A stretch of DNA of 64,000 nt from Tamarix chinensis (GCA_030549775.1 CM060174.1:53508707-53572706); one strand, 5' to 3'; counted from the first letter of the stretch, positions 21,631-33,636 are shown. Notes: a model not told the origin generated them from the letters alone. Numbers and translations: made by a program.

Positions 21631-22871
21631 AAGGGAGAACATGAGCTCTAGCTCTGAAGCATGATGGCTAGACAGAAGCGAGAAAGAAAGGATAGTAGAC
21701 ATTATCATGATGGCAAGAGGGTTCAGACCTACAACGACTAACATAAAGGATCAACAATTCAACGCTGTTGGAACTACCTTAGGAGGTACTACTTCTATAA
21801 GTGATGTATAAAGGACCACCCCAAAAGAGATTGTTAGGGAGATCAAGTTCAATGTCATGGTTGCAATATTTGGGGGCACAGGCAATTCAAGTGTTGCCGC
21901 ACCAATAATAGCGTCTAAGAAAGTGAGCATGAGGCATACCCTTATGATCCCCATGATTTTGAATTGTATATTTTCGTTCGATGTTTCTGACACTTGGTTT
22001 ATTCTTGGTTATAACCCTTGCTTGTATTTTTGACCCTATTGGGTGTAACCTTGCTTACATTTAGAAGGAACCTTTCTTTTAAGGGGGTAGTAACCCCATC
22101 CTTTGGTCATTATTCATGATCTCTTCTTCATTTGTTTGAATGCTTAGTTTAACTCTTCCTTACCATTGTTGGTATGGAGCATCCTCAATGGATTACCTTT
22201 AGCATCACTATCCTTTTATGGCTAAGTCAATGTCAAATTCTCTGATAGCCATTGCACTTCAAGCTCATTGAAACTTTTTCCCTTATCCCTCAATGGTGCC
22301 CATTCATGACGACACCTTTTGTTGACACAATATTATAACTCTTGTTATCATTTGATTGAAAAGAGGTTGTTTAGTCCCTTAACCTCCAATTATTGACTCC
22401 TTAATTCATTTCACCCTTAACTCCTACTCCTCCTTAGCAAGATTGGCCAGAGACCGTATAACTTTTTGAATTATTGCACTCTTTCTAAAACTGCCTTCGA
22501 TAACAAGTTCCATAAGGAATTATCTCCGTTTTCTTACCTTAGTAGCTATCGTATTTATGCAAGTGTCGCTCCTTATTGAACAAAGAAGAACCTCCATGGA
22601 TAATTGTATCCCTTTTTTGGATCTCCATAGATTCTTGACACTTGTGACCCTTTACTTTCATTCTAAGCTCTTAATCATAGTAGGACATGTCAACTCCCAT
22701 CTCCTCGTCACCATCCTAGTGTTCATCTTCATTGCGTGTTGCAAGCTTGGTGTGCCTAAATTCTTTCACTAGATGGCAACTCTAACATTATTTGAATACC
22801 TTCATGAATGCATTAAAGATCGTTGGTTTTGGAGTCTAAGACTTTTCTCGGGCTTCAGGGACGAAGCCTCT
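21631..22871 (+). other. Non-coding internal part of the gag-only element
   Basis: Nothing coding is recognised. A motif resembling the polypurine tract, TTTAAGGGGGTAGTAACC, occurs at about 22078, roughly 800 bp before the real one, as if the 3' end of the element had been duplicated or rebuilt. Confidence 0.45.
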
Positions 22872-22888
22872 ATTAAGGGGGTAGTACT
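22872..22888 (+). promoter_or_regulatory. Polypurine tract before 3' LTR
   Basis: ATTAAGGGGGTAGTAC lies directly upstream of the 3' LTR start. Polypurine tracts prime plus-strand synthesis in LTR elements. Confidence 0.8.
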
Positions 22889-23398
22889 ATAATACCTCAC
22901 TTTTTAGAGCCCTTAATGTGTGCTAATATAAGTGTTTAATGGTGATCTAAGCGGGTTTGATATTATTTTAGAAGTGTGCTTAAGAATGGTATGGTTCTTG
23001 GATAAGCTTGATTGGGTTAAGAAAAATATTTGGTTTTATCAAAAAACTAGTCGACTGGTCTGAGGGATCGATAGACTAGTATGTTCATTAAATTTTGATT
23101 TATGGAACCCATCAAACCGATTGACTCGTTTGGGCACCAGTCGACTGGTTTGTATGACCTAATTATTCTTCAAACTCAATTTTTCCTAAGAATATTTTTA
23201 TTAAAACTTTTCCAATGGCATAGCTATGTTTTGAATAATTTATTTTCAATTTTTATGAAACTTCTTAACCTTATTTAGCCTATTTTGTCTATTTTCAATG
23301 AATTCACAAAGGAGAAATCAGTGAGGAATCGCTTTCATGCTGTTAACTCATTTGTCTTCTTCTTCCCTATTTTCTCTCTCTTTTACAAGATTTCTGAG
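22889..23398 (+). repeat. 3' LTR, truncated
   Basis: It matches 8513-9003, including the block CTCACTTTTTAGAGCCCTTA, then the match stops near 23395 where the MULE remnant begins. It includes the perfect 14-bp palindrome ACCAGTCGACTGGT at 23136-23149. Confidence 0.85.
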
Positions 23399-25175
23399 CA
23401 ACCTCAATATATTTGCTTAACCAGTACCACTCTAGCAATGCTTTGATCTTGTCATGTTGCAATTCTAGAAACATGTCAATTTATTTTAATATTGTACTGA
23501 AGTTGTCTCGTGATGTTTCTAGAAACCTCTCAAAAGATCCATCAGCACCTTCAACCATGTTGACAAAAAAAAATCACTATATTACTTTATTAGGAGAAAG
23601 AAGTAAAAGAAACTATATTAGGAGACAAAATATAAATCACACCTATTTATTGTAATATGTTAAAAGTGAAACACGTCACCAAAGAAAGTAGAAAAGATTT
23701 TGTATTTATATGGTTGTAGCAAATTCATCTTTAGATAAGAAATTTTGTTAGGCATGTTTCTGTAATCTTCCTCCAGTGATAAGATCGAATTGTTCCTCAT
23801 ATGTTGTTTCATCTGTACGATCTATCACATTTTCTATTTCTACCGTGACACAAAACTACGTGTGAATGATAAACAACCAGAGACTTTCATGCACCTTTCC
23901 TCCACATTTTTATTAACGTGAAGCCTACATAATAAATTTTCTAAAGTGGTAAAAATGCATTCCACATCTAAAATGAGAGCAAGTTTCCAGTCAATAATAA
24001 TGATGGTTGGAAGCATAGATGGATCTATTAATGTCTTGGATCTCTCAAGTAACCACAAATAATTTTCTTCCTTTTCATATGATATTTATGCACATGCAAT
24101 ATTGGAATTCAATTGTGTTGGTATTAGTCCAACAATTTCAAGTAAGGAAATTCCATATTTATTCATGTTATGCATGCAATACGTCTATAAAAAAAGAAAA
24201 TGCACGTAAAATATTGACAAATATAGGATGCACAATAGATACTTACTTATTATATTTGATTCCAGCTCACTTCGATGCATTTGAAAATAATGATTATCAA
24301 CTAACATACTCATAAAATATTGTAACATTCTTTGACCCTCTATTTCTTCGAACCTAACCTTATGTCAGAAATTACAAGTATGCCTTCTCATAATTACGTT
24401 TCATTTTAATTGTTTTTTAAGAAGAGGTACAATTTATCATCACTTTACATTAGGTGTGGTAAGTTCATCAACAAATTGGAATTTATTTTTTGTTAACTTA
24501 CCCATAACAACATGCCCTTGTTCATATTTTTCCAATTCATGATTGTGTGATATATTCCTAACTACCACTTGCCATCCTCCATTATTATTTTCAACATCAA
24601 CAATAAAAAGGGGCAATCAATCTTTTTAGAACTTACATTACGTGGACCCTTAGTATCTATAGGTCTAGTATGAGCGTATGTTCCACTTCTTTCACATCTT
24701 ATAAAGAATCTACCTACACCTATACCATTTCCTTTTATATAATATTTTATGATTAAAATCATCTTATGAGTTCTACCCATTTTTTGAACCCATGATATAA
24801 GTTCTTAACGATCAAAGAATATTTGATATGTTATAAAAAAAATCTCCAATAATTTTAGGTTGTAAAACCAAATTTGTAATAATATAATAAGAAGTATTAA
24901 TTTCATCAAACCAAATTCTTCGACACAATTTACAATAATAATAATAATAATAATAATAATTATTTTACCTCTTTATTTATGTTATAATTAATTTTTGGAT
25001 AATCTATTTGTATTTCTTATGTGTATCAATAGCTTGTGGGAATTCTAAATCCATCATCGTAGTGTGTTGGGGTTCTGAACCCATCATCGCAGTTTATTAT
25101 AGTTTCAAACTCATCATAGCTTGTTGGAGTTCTAAACTCGTCGTAGTTTGAAGGAATTCCAAATTCATTATTCAT
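23399..25175 (-). pseudogene. Mutator-like (MULE, FAR1-type) transposase remnant
   Basis: The minus-strand reading starts MNNEFGIPSNYDEF at 25175. It contains ELISWVQKMGRTHKMILIIK and RCERSGTY...KKIDCPFLL (FAR1/WRKY-GCM1 zinc-binding region), then NISHNHELEKYEQGH with the conserved HNH spacing and the GH before the transposase core. The DDE core follows in shifted frames: YGISLLEIVGLTN, then DWKLALILDVECIFTTLENL and LLCRLHVNKNVEERC (canonical form LLCRWHINKNV). Frameshifts and stops are many, so it is inactive. Terminal inverted repeats were not identified. It abuts the truncated LTR at 23398. Confidence 0.88.
25025..25165 (-). repeat. 33-bp in-frame repeat at the MULE N-terminus
   Basis: On the minus strand the reading repeats an 11-residue unit like YDEFRTPTS four or five times (NYDEFRTPTSYDEFETI, then CDDGFRTPTHYDDGFRIPT). 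The DNA unit has the core TTCAGAACCCCAACA. It lies immediately after the presumed start codon. Confidence 0.8.
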
Positions 25176-25589
25176 TGTGAGTGTTTAAAAAAAAATTAAA
25201 CTTTTATAGGAAGATTGAGAAATGAAGTTGGTTTTTGAAAAATTTATATCAAAAGTTATTCGCTGATTTCTGTAGGATGAAGAATGCAAATGGATGAAGC
25301 TTACATAAGTACTCAAAAAGGTACGAAGCGGATCAATCAATTTGTATGAGATAATATATATTTTTTGGACCCATACTTATGTCCATACTTTATGCTTATA
25401 TCCTACATATTTGCCTATGAAAATTATGTATCCCATATCCTGTAAATTTTTGTCATATCTACTCAAAACCTGCAAATATTTATCGTGCCTACCCATTTCC
25501 AAAATTTGTGTCATAATCCTATGGCTAGGATTAGTTGATGAATACATATCTAGGAGAAAATAGTGGTGGGACAAAGGAGCAATGGCACA

Positions 25590-25935
25590 AAACGGCAGTG
25601 GGTTGAGGGGGGAAACGAGAAATATTTTCATTTAAGGGGGAGGAAAAATGACACAAGTTGCTGGTGGGGGAGGGAGACGAGAAGGGAATGGTTACCAATG
25701 GAAGGGGAGGAAGAATGACATATATTACCATCGGGAGGGGAGAGGGGTGACATTTATTATTAGTGAGAAGAGATGGGAAACTGCATTTTTTGCTAATGGG
25801 TATTTTTAGAAAAAATATTGAGAAGGAACAACATATTTTACCCATGTGAGGGGATGGAGAATGACCTTGTTGGTCAGTGTGATGGGTGGGGGAACAACAT
25901 TTTTTTCTAGTGTGAGGGGAGGGGGACGACATTCA
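25590..25935 (+). repeat. G-rich ~45-bp minisatellite
   Basis: Degenerate units with GAGGGGAGGGGnAACGACAT-like cores and T-rich linkers run up to just before the CACTA end. The Pro/Ser-rich minus-strand open frame (25932-25531) reflects the repeat and is not called as a gene. Confidence 0.65.
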
Positions 25936-25999
25936 ACCAAAACTATACATGAAAATCAGAGATAGATAGATGGAGAGAGAGAGGACACTACTATAAACA

Positions 26000-26572
26000 C
26001 ACTTTTCTACGATGACTTTTGTCATTGTTGAAATGTCGTTACAATTGCTTCCTAGTAAAATACCTAAGATCACAACGACAAAAGTAGTTATTTAAAAATA
26101 CCCATATTACAATGACTTTGTTGTTGCTATCATACTACTATGATGGTAATAAAAAAAATTAGAAAATTAAAATTATTTGTTGTGGCGATATTTTGGTTCT
26201 ACAATGGTGACCACATAATCGCTAAAGGCTGATGTAGGAAAATCTATATATATTATCTCTTGTACCAACATTGTTGTTCTACTACAACAACCCCGTCATC
26301 GCTAAATGTCCAAATTTAAATAATAAAAAATATATCTTAGCTACCTACTATGATGACTAATGGATCTACTAAAACAAAACGATCGTCATTGAATGCACAA
26401 TTTAGAAAAATCTTATCGGCCTACTACGAAGACCAATAGGTTTACTACAACGAATTTGTTGTCGTTAAATGCCTAATTTAAAAAAAATCTTATTAGCCTA
26501 CTGCGATGACTCCAGATTTACTATAACGACTCTAGCCATCACTAAAAGCCAAATTTAATTTTTTCCTGAATT
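26000..26572 (+). repeat. Subterminal repeats of the CACTA-like element
   Basis: About six units of roughly 66 bp alternate CTACTACGATGACTAATGG-like and ACTACAACGACTTTGTCGTC-like words, ending in a GCTAAATGCCnAATTTA stretch (clearest at 26330-26560). CACTA elements carry such arrays as transposase-binding sites inside each terminus. Confidence 0.7.
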
Positions 26573-27599
26573 TTTATTACAGCCCTATAAGATTTAAATA
26601 TATTATTTTTTAAATTTATACTTATTTATATTAATCAAAACCATTAATAATGTATAATTTTTTTCATATTAATATTAATATCTAATTGATAATATTAAAT
26701 AAAAATAAATTTGAAATACAATAATTGTTCATAATTTGAAATTGTCCTTATAATTTTATTATCTACCATAAACAACTGGATTCTACTCATCATCCTTGCC
26801 CTCGTCTATGTTTAAGGTCTTGTATTACAATAGTTTTCAACTTAATAGTTTCTTTTTGACACCTTATTGATTTGCTATGCTTTTATCAATATTATTTAGT
26901 TTGCCAAGTTTTTCCTCAAGTATAGAAGTGTTGGTGTCGGTACTCGCAGAAGGTGTTGCCATTGGTGTTGATGGAGTTGCATATGATGTTGATGAAGAGC
27001 CCCTCAATAATTTACCAATATATCTCTCACAGTCATGTCATTATCCAAGAACATCACGTACAATGATTGCCCCCATCAATTTGTATCGGCTCATTAGACT
27101 CACATTCACTACCAAGTAATTGGACTTGAGCCTCTTCTATCATACATTGTAGCGTTTCCAACATTTTATGCTATAAAAAAATTCATAATTAATAATAAAT
27201 AGATTGTAAACAAAATATAATTATATTAATTCATTTAAAGAATTGTAAACTTACATATTTCCTCTTAGCATCCTTTCTCACCCATTTCCCACCCTAGCAG
27301 TGCATATATCTAAAAGTCTCGACCTTCCCAGGATTTTCTTAGTGTTAGGATTGGCCTATAGTTATAAAACAAAAATGAACTTTATGAATAACATTATAAA
27401 TAATGAATGAAATTATAAAGTAGGTATACAATACCTTACTGTAGCGAAACTGAGATATCGATGGCGAGCCATAGAGGCTAGAATATTATGGCTTATATTT
27501 TTTTAGGTTTCTTTCTGACTTCACTTATAGATCATGAAATATTAATACTTAATTAATATTAATAAATATTAATTTTATCTATGTATAATATTATACAAA
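26573..27599 (-). other. Internal sequence of the CACTA-like element
   Basis: AT-rich with short frames only. Around 27250-27350 the minus strand could be a further broken exon, but no motif is clear. The 80-residue plus-strand frame at 26877-27119 has no recognised relative and is probably spurious. Confidence 0.4.
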
Positions 27600-28110
27600 T
27601 ACCTTTTTTTTAGGAGTATCTTAAGCTCCTGATGCTTGTTCCAATTATCATCATCCAAGTCATTCAATTTTTTCCTAGAGTTTTTTTGGACCAATTCTTG
27701 AGGTGACTTTTTCTACTCTGATAGGTGTCACGTAGTTATCTAAAAATAGTCTCCTATACTTGTAGCCAGTGTGGTGTCTCCTTCCACTCATCCAAGTCAA
27801 AATATTTCTATAAACAAAGCAAAATTACCGATTAGCCAATAAAACACCAAAAACATTATAAGTTTAAAGATGTGTGTGATTAACTCTAACATCAATCCAA
27901 GGGAAAATCTTATCTTTATCATCCTTTGGAACATGATCCCAATCAACATAGTACATAGGGATCATGTTCCCAATCTCATTCCCTACATGCCTCGAAAATA
28001 ATGTACCATTATGACCAATGGGTCTCCAAGCCCTATCAAACTAAGACAACCACTAGAGGTGGAATTTCATGTGACCATTTTTTTCTAAACTCTTCATGCA
28101 TATTAATAGA
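27600..28110 (-). pseudogene. Plant Spm-type (Transposase_24-like) transposase remnant
   Basis: Minus-strand frames give FDRAWRPIGHNGTLFSRHVG, then GNMIPMYYVDWDHVPKDDKD and KIFPWID (about 28060-27895). The usual IP...W..VP...KD.IW arrangement of this family is recognisable. After a probable intron comes FDLDEWKETPHWL, then broken sequence at 27600-27770. Stops are frequent. The orientation places the 3' end of the gene toward the CACTA terminus at 25986. Confidence 0.6.
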
Positions 28111-28659
28111 TTTTGACTTGGAGTCTTTTAAACATGTTGGAGCTCCAACATGCATCACCTTTGTTAACCAAATAAGTAAAAAAGAATATACATTGATTTG
28201 TTATCTAATATATAGGGGAAATCAATACTTGACTCACACTAAGATAGAATATTAGAATGATGTTGAGGGGGGTCATTACCTCTAACCCCACGGTGGTACC
28301 TCATCATGACATTATACATACCAATCTTTAATAACAAATCGACAAATAATAATAGAAGGAATTAAATAACAGACTTATGAGACACTATAGGGCTGTGAAG
28401 GGAAAGAAGTTATCATGAGGGCTAGGGGAGGTGATGCATTTCTTAAAGAGGAAAGGGGATAAGGTCAATCAAGACAGATAGAAGGGATAGGAAAAAGGAA
28501 AAGAAAAGATAAAAAGGAGAAAGAAAAGGGGAAAAGAAAGAAAGAATTTAGGGTTAGAATTAGGCTTAAATTTTAGATTATGGAAATAAAGAAAAATTAA
28601 TTTATCTACCATATAGGATTATGATTAGATAAAATATTAATGATCTGGAATTAGGATTA

Positions 28660-29510
28660 GATAAAATTTGGGTTACTACATCAACATCTTTGGGACATTA
28701 CTTCAAAAAAGGATGTGTTATGGGTCAAGTGGATATATAGTAATTGTCTAAGTAACAATGATATTTGGCATATTCTAGTGTAAAATAGTGTGTCTTGGTG
28801 TTTGAGAAAACTTCTACAATTTCATCCTATACTCAAAGATGTCCTTGAAAATTCCACTTCAAATCACATTGTTACAAGTGGCTCCTATAGTATTAAAAAA
28901 TGTTATGATCTAGTAAGGGTTAGGGGAGAATGTGTATCTTGGCATAAAGTTATGTGGAACACCATCACACTTCCACGACATAAGCTACATTTATGGCTTG
29001 TATCCTATAAACACATCTTCACCAAATATCAAATGCATTCAATGAGGATGGACATGGATCAAAATTGTGTGTTGTGCAAATAACACCTATAGAATTTAGG
29101 CTGCCTATTTTTCTTGTGTGACTTTGTTGATGGGGTGTGGAGTCCTATAGTGTAGGGACTTAGTTGTACACATCATGCAATATCACTCCCAATTATTATG
29201 AGGTGGATGCAATAGGGAGGAAGAGGTCCTTCTAGCTAGGCTAGTGCTTAACTTCTTGTTTGTAGCAAGTGCATATCATATTTGGGAGGAAATGAATGTA
29301 CATGTATGTACTTTTCATGTAGAAGAAAAAACACCAGGATACATAGTTAAATGTAAAGTTAAAGAGTTAGCCACTAAGTTAGAGAGTATCCTCCATTGAA
29401 AATTCTTTGATAAGTTGGTTGCCCATGTAGACATATTAGGGTAGAGACATGGTGTCTTTATTGGAGCTTGAATTTTCACAATTTACTTAGTAATATAATC
29501 TTTACATATT
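28660..29510 (+). pseudogene. LINE 3' fragment with zf-RVT domain
   Basis: Plus-strand reading gives KDVLWVKWIYSNCLSNNDIW, GSYSIKKCYDLV, KVMWNTITLPRHKLHLWLV and CVLCK, the connection plus zf-RVT order of plant LINE ORF2. Stops follow after the Cys pair. The end near 29510 has a short A run (CACCAAAAAAAG). No clear target duplication was found. It is only the last 0.85 kb of an element and unrelated in position to the LINE at 3.2 kb. Confidence 0.85.
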
Positions 29511-29829
29511 CACCAAAAAAAGTTTGGGATTTAAAACCAACAATTAATTCAGATCATATAACTTCTAAAGAAGAGTTTAAAATATCCTAAGAGATTATGA
29601 TCAAAATTGTTATGCTCAAACAACCTTACAATAAAACATAATACTTAAAAGTATAAATCTTAACCTAGAAATTGAGAACATGGAACCATGTATTGGTAAT
29701 GATGGAATAGAAACCAAATCTAATGATGATGTCTTGAGTATTGTATTAAGAGGATGGAAATACTTGTTTTGTACTTCAAAGGGCACTACAAATATAACCT
29801 AATGATCAATTTATACAAAAGGATGCAAA

Positions 29830-30216
29830 TTGGAGATAAGGTTTGTAGGGTCATAACAGATAATTGCTCATGTACTAATGTTGCTAGTGAAAAAATGGTC
29901 AGATAACTAGGGCTAGTGACTACTACACATCTACAATGTCTTAATAAGGAAAAGGATCTAAGGTAACTAAACAAACCCTACTTACTTTTCATATTAGTGA
30001 TTACCATGATAAGGTATTATGTGATGTTTTGCCTATGGATGCTTGTGGTATTTTACTAGGAAGACATGGCAGTCTAATAGAAATGTAGCTCATGACGGCA
30101 TGAATAATGAATATGTTGTACTTAAATATAAAAAGAAATATAAGCTAAAACCATCTTAATGTGATTATATACCACTACTCAAGATTAAAAAGAGTTTATT
30201 CTTACATGAATAGAAA
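29830..30216 (+). pseudogene. Ty3 aspartic protease region
   Basis: Reading DNCSCTNVASEKMVR, then FHISDYHDKVLCDVLPMDAC and GILLGRHGQS corresponds to the usual G/DN.CTNV and CDVLPMDAC.ILLGRPWQ blocks of this lineage. The expected catalytic D-S/T-G is replaced by a variant in this copy, and stops interrupt it. Confidence 0.75.
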
Positions 30217-31110
30217 ATGATTAATTGCATTAAGGAGGAGGATTTTTGTTGTGCCTTAGTAGTGAAAGAATCTCAGTTTGGGAAGGAAAAAAAATCTAAC
30301 AATTTCAACCTTTCTAGTTTGCTTGATGAATATTATGACAAGTTTCCGAATAGCTTACCTCCTGGACTACCAACTATTAGAGGTATAGAACATGCTATAG
30401 ATTTAATTCCTAAAATGCATTTACCTTATTGATATGCCTATAGATGTAATGAAAATGAAGCCAAGGAATTAGAAAGACAAATCTAAGAACTAGTGAATAA
30501 CGGTTATGTGAGAGAAAGCATGTGTTATTGTTGTGTACCTACCTTATTAGTTCCTAAAAAGGATGGTACCTGGCATATATTCATAAATTCTAGAGTCGTA
30601 AATAATATAATTATCAAGTATTATTTTCCTATGCTTGGAATTGATGACATGCTTGATGAATTTTGTGGTGTACGTATGTTCTCCAAAATTGACTGAATAA
30701 TTAGTTATCATCAAATGAGAATTAGGGAAGGAGATGAATGGAAAATAACCTTTAAAACTATATATGGTCTCTATGAATGAGTTGTTATGCCTTTTGGATT
30801 ATGAAATGTACCTAGTTCTTTCATAAGACTAATGAATGCAATTATTCATACTTATATATTTGGATGACATACTTATATATAGTAAAAACGAATATAATCA
30901 TCTTGTATATTTAAGGAAACTATTTGATAAACTAAGGGAAATTAAAATATATGGAAAATTAAAAAAATGTGAATTTATACTTCCAAGTATAGTTTTCTTA
31001 GTTATATTATTAGTGGTAAGGGTATTAAAGTTGATCCTGTAATGATGCAAGCTATTCAGGAGTGGAATATTCCTAAGGATATATATCAAGTATGAAGTTT
31101 CCAAAGGTTA
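30217..31110 (+). pseudogene. Ty3 reverse transcriptase
   Basis: LPPGLPTIRGIEHAIDLIP opens the domain; then NNGYVRESMCYCCVP and LLVPKKDGTWHIFI, MLGIDDMLDEF, MFSKID, RIREGDEWKITFKT, VMPFGL and the catalytic YLDD (YLDDILIYSK, about 30857-30885). After it come KKCEF and a GKGIKVDP-like stretch in shifted frames. Stops at VFSKID*, LYE* and FGL* are consistent with transitions at Trp/Cys-type codons. Dead. Confidence 0.92.
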
Positions 31111-31139
31111 GCTACTTTCTATAGCTACACTTATTATTC

Positions 31140-31644
31140 AACTCATAAAAAAGGATAATTTATTTGGAAAAATTAAGCCACTAAAGCTTTTGATACTCTC
31201 AAGAGTAAATTGTGTAATACTCCTGTATTATCTATTCCTAATTTTGACCTACTCTTTGAGGTAACTTGTGATCCTAGTGGGGTAGGTATACAAGAAAAAA
31301 GATGTATAACATACTTTATTGAAAAGTTAAATAGTGCTAGATTGAGGTATTCTACATATCACTAGAAACTATTTGCCATCATACGAAGTTTAGAGACACA
31401 GAATAATTATTTGACACCTAAACCGTTTGTATTACATTTAGATCATAAAAATTTGAAATATTTATATGGTTAAAAGAAAATAAATCCTATACATACAAAT
31501 TAGGTAAACTTATTACCATCTTTTTTGTTCTCTGTCAAACAATTGGGTGGAAAAGAGCATGTGGTTACTAATGCTCTCTCTAGAAGATCTATATTACTTG
31601 TCATGTTCGATGCTAAATTGCTAGTTTTTGAAATGCTAAAATAA
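31140..31644 (+). pseudogene. Ty3 RNase H
   Basis: FEVTCDPSGVGI carries the first catalytic Asp (usually DASGVGIG). SARLRYSTYH and LFAIIRSLETQNNYL precede FVLHLDHKNLKYL, and the GKEHVVTNALSRR end is the usual hinge into integrase. Several stops. Confidence 0.88.
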
Positions 31645-32835
31645 ATGTGTCATGATGATGAATATTTTGATGAGGAATATCGGTCATGTAAAGAAAATGA
31701 AAACCATGGTAATTATACATTACAAGATGGATTCTTATTTAAACCTAATAGAATTTGTGTACCGAGGTCAAGAATAAGGGATTTACTTATAAAAGAGGTA
31801 CATGAAGGAGCTATACCAGACCATTTTGGTACTTATAAAACATTAGAGATATTGCAAGAAAATTTCTATCAGCCATGCATGATAAAGGGCATACAAATTA
31901 TAGTAAATCGATATGTTACTTGTAAAAATAGTAAAACTTTTTTTTCACAAAGGTTTATATAAACCATTACCTATGCCTAGTCAATCATGGGAAAGAGTTA
32001 GTATGGACTTTATCTTAGGGTTTCCTAGAACTTAAAGTGGTAAAGACTCTATTATGGTCGTGTTAGATAGATTTTCTAAGATGGTTCACTTTATTCCATG
32101 TAATAAAACTAATGATGTTACGCATGTCGTTGATTTATATTTCAAAGAAATTGTGAAATTACATGGCATATCTAAAAGTATTGTTTTGGATAGGGATGTC
32201 AAGTTTCTTGGTTACTTTTGGAAAATATTATGGCATATGTTAGGCACCAAATTATTATTTAGTACTTCACATATTCCACATACCATACTCTTAGCACTTT
32301 GTTATGAGGATTGGTAAGTAAAAGTACTAAAGATTGGAATATTCAGTTAGCTCATGCAGATTTTGCTTATAATGGAAGTACTTCAAGGACTACACATTCA
32401 AGTCCATTTGAGATTATGTATGGAGTGAATCCCTACATACCAATTTATATGGTACCCTTGAAAAAAAGGTAAACTAGAAAGTTATAAGGCCAAGGAACAA
32501 GCAAAGTTGTTCCAAAAGCTTCATCAACAAATCAAGGGGAACATATAACAAGCTAATACAAGATACCAAAAACAAGCTAACAAAAATTGCACTTAATAGG
32601 TGTTTTCTCCTAGTGATTTAGTGTGGTTAAATTTTCTATAAGAAAGAGTTCCTAATCTAAGAAAACAAAATTATTGTCATGAGTGAATGGACCAATTAAA
32701 ATCCTTAGAAAATTTAGAGAAAATACTTACGGACTTGAGTTTTTAGAATCATATGGTAGTGTTTTAAGGGCATTTAATGTTGGTGATTTATCTCCTTACT
32801 TTAGTGATGTCAATTTAAGGAAAAATTCTTCTTAA
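31645..32835 (+). pseudogene. Ty3 integrase (zinc domain and core, broken)
   Basis: The zinc domain reads EVHEGAIPDHFGTYKTLEIL with both His, but the first Cys of the pair is Tyr (NRYVTC). The core gives [31 protein letters not shown] and [16 protein letters not shown] with two of the D,D,E residues. The segment that should hold the Glu is lost after FSTSH, where the frame breaks. IQLAHADFAYN and SPFEIMYGVNP follow, and NLSPYF-like sequence closes the polyprotein near 32.8 kb. Confidence 0.9.
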
Positions 32836-33059
32836 TTTGGGTAGATTGATACAGGAGCATCCATAATTCCTTAAGATGATAAATATTTGGCAGGCTTGAT
32901 TATGGAACCAATCACATTATATGTCTTTGATAAATAAAATGTTAATAATATGACGAACCTTAATGAGTTTACTTTAAGTCTTTCTTGCATGTATGTAACA
33001 TATTTATAGAAAGAAGATAAATCCATTTAAGATGTCAATATACATAAGATTTCGTGTGT

Positions 33060-33633
33060 TAAAAGTTATTACAAAGGGAAATATTATGTAAGAAGGTCGA
33101 TTTCGCACTTTAAGAGACCTATTCAACATTCAAGTCATCATTATTTTAATTAGGGTTATTATTAGGTTTTTTCATGTACTAATTAAATTACTTCATTTGT
33201 AATAGTCTCTATTGATTCATGTATTATATAGGGTATAATTACATTATTAATACTATTTTATGTGCTATTTAGTCGTGTATGTGCCATGTGGCTAAATTAG
33301 TGTGCTAGTTAGCAATGTAAGACTTCCTATATAAGCATGGTTGTCAACACAATGTAACATATTGTTGAATATATTGAAATCTAATACCAATATTTATTAA
33401 AATATAATACCAATATTACACTTGGCTAATCCTCTATTTTGTGATCGAATAATTCTACCTAAGAATATTTGTAGTAATCTTAGATAGGGTAACATTCAAA
33501 TGTTGAATTTCTTATTAAATTCTTAATCAATTCTTGCTTGAATTTCTTCTTTCCTTCTTCTCCATAGTAGCCATCGATCCTAGACCTTGCATACTTCATT
33601 TGAATATTCAAAATCCTTGGAAGACCCATGCCA
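33060..33633 (+). repeat. Ty3 LTR (left boundary approximate)
   Basis: The right boundary is set by the primer-binding site. Inside there is a TATA-type promoter, CTATATAAG at 33327-33335. The left boundary is not clear from sequence because no second copy is present in the window. Confidence 0.6.
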
Positions 33634-33636
33634 TTT

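Larger units (their letters stand above)
8513..23398 (+). mobile_element. Ty3-type LTR retrotransposon, gag-only, with nested insertions
   Basis: TGTAATACCTCACTTTTTAG at 8513 recurs as TATAATACCTCACTTTTTAG at 22889 and the two stay alike for about 490 bp, giving the LTR pair. A Met-tRNA primer-binding region sits at 20520-20665, a gag remnant at 20998-21630, and a polypurine tract directly before 22889. No protease, RT or integrase was found between gag and the tract, so this is a non-autonomous element of roughly 2.4 kb internal length. Its 5' LTR was expanded by the units at 9513-12668 and 15603-19946, leaving about 4.5 kb of its own LTR. Confidence 0.85.
25986..28330 (-). mobile_element. 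CACTA/Spm-like element (left end plus transposase remnant)
   Basis: CACTACTATAAACACAC at 25986 resembles a CACTA terminal repeat. It is followed by subterminal repeats and then, on the minus strand, by pieces of a plant Spm-type transposase. The right terminal repeat was not found; the sequence passes into a LINE fragment near 28.66 kb, so the right end may be truncated. Confidence 0.65.
29520..33633 (+). mobile_element. Ty3/gypsy retrotransposon remnant: pol plus downstream LTR
   Basis: Protease, RT, RNase H and integrase follow in Ty3 order on the plus strand, then an LTR-like stretch ending at a perfect primer-binding site. The 5' LTR and gag of this copy are missing; its left side is cut by the LINE fragment. 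Stops occur throughout. Confidence 0.88.

Noticed and set aside
21751..21993. 80-residue minus-strand frame with a hydrophobic segment
   Set aside because: It lies antisense inside the gag-only retroelement, with no homologue I can name.
25531..25932. 133-residue Pro/Ser-rich minus-strand frame
   Set aside because: Repeats in step with the G-rich minisatellite; low complexity.
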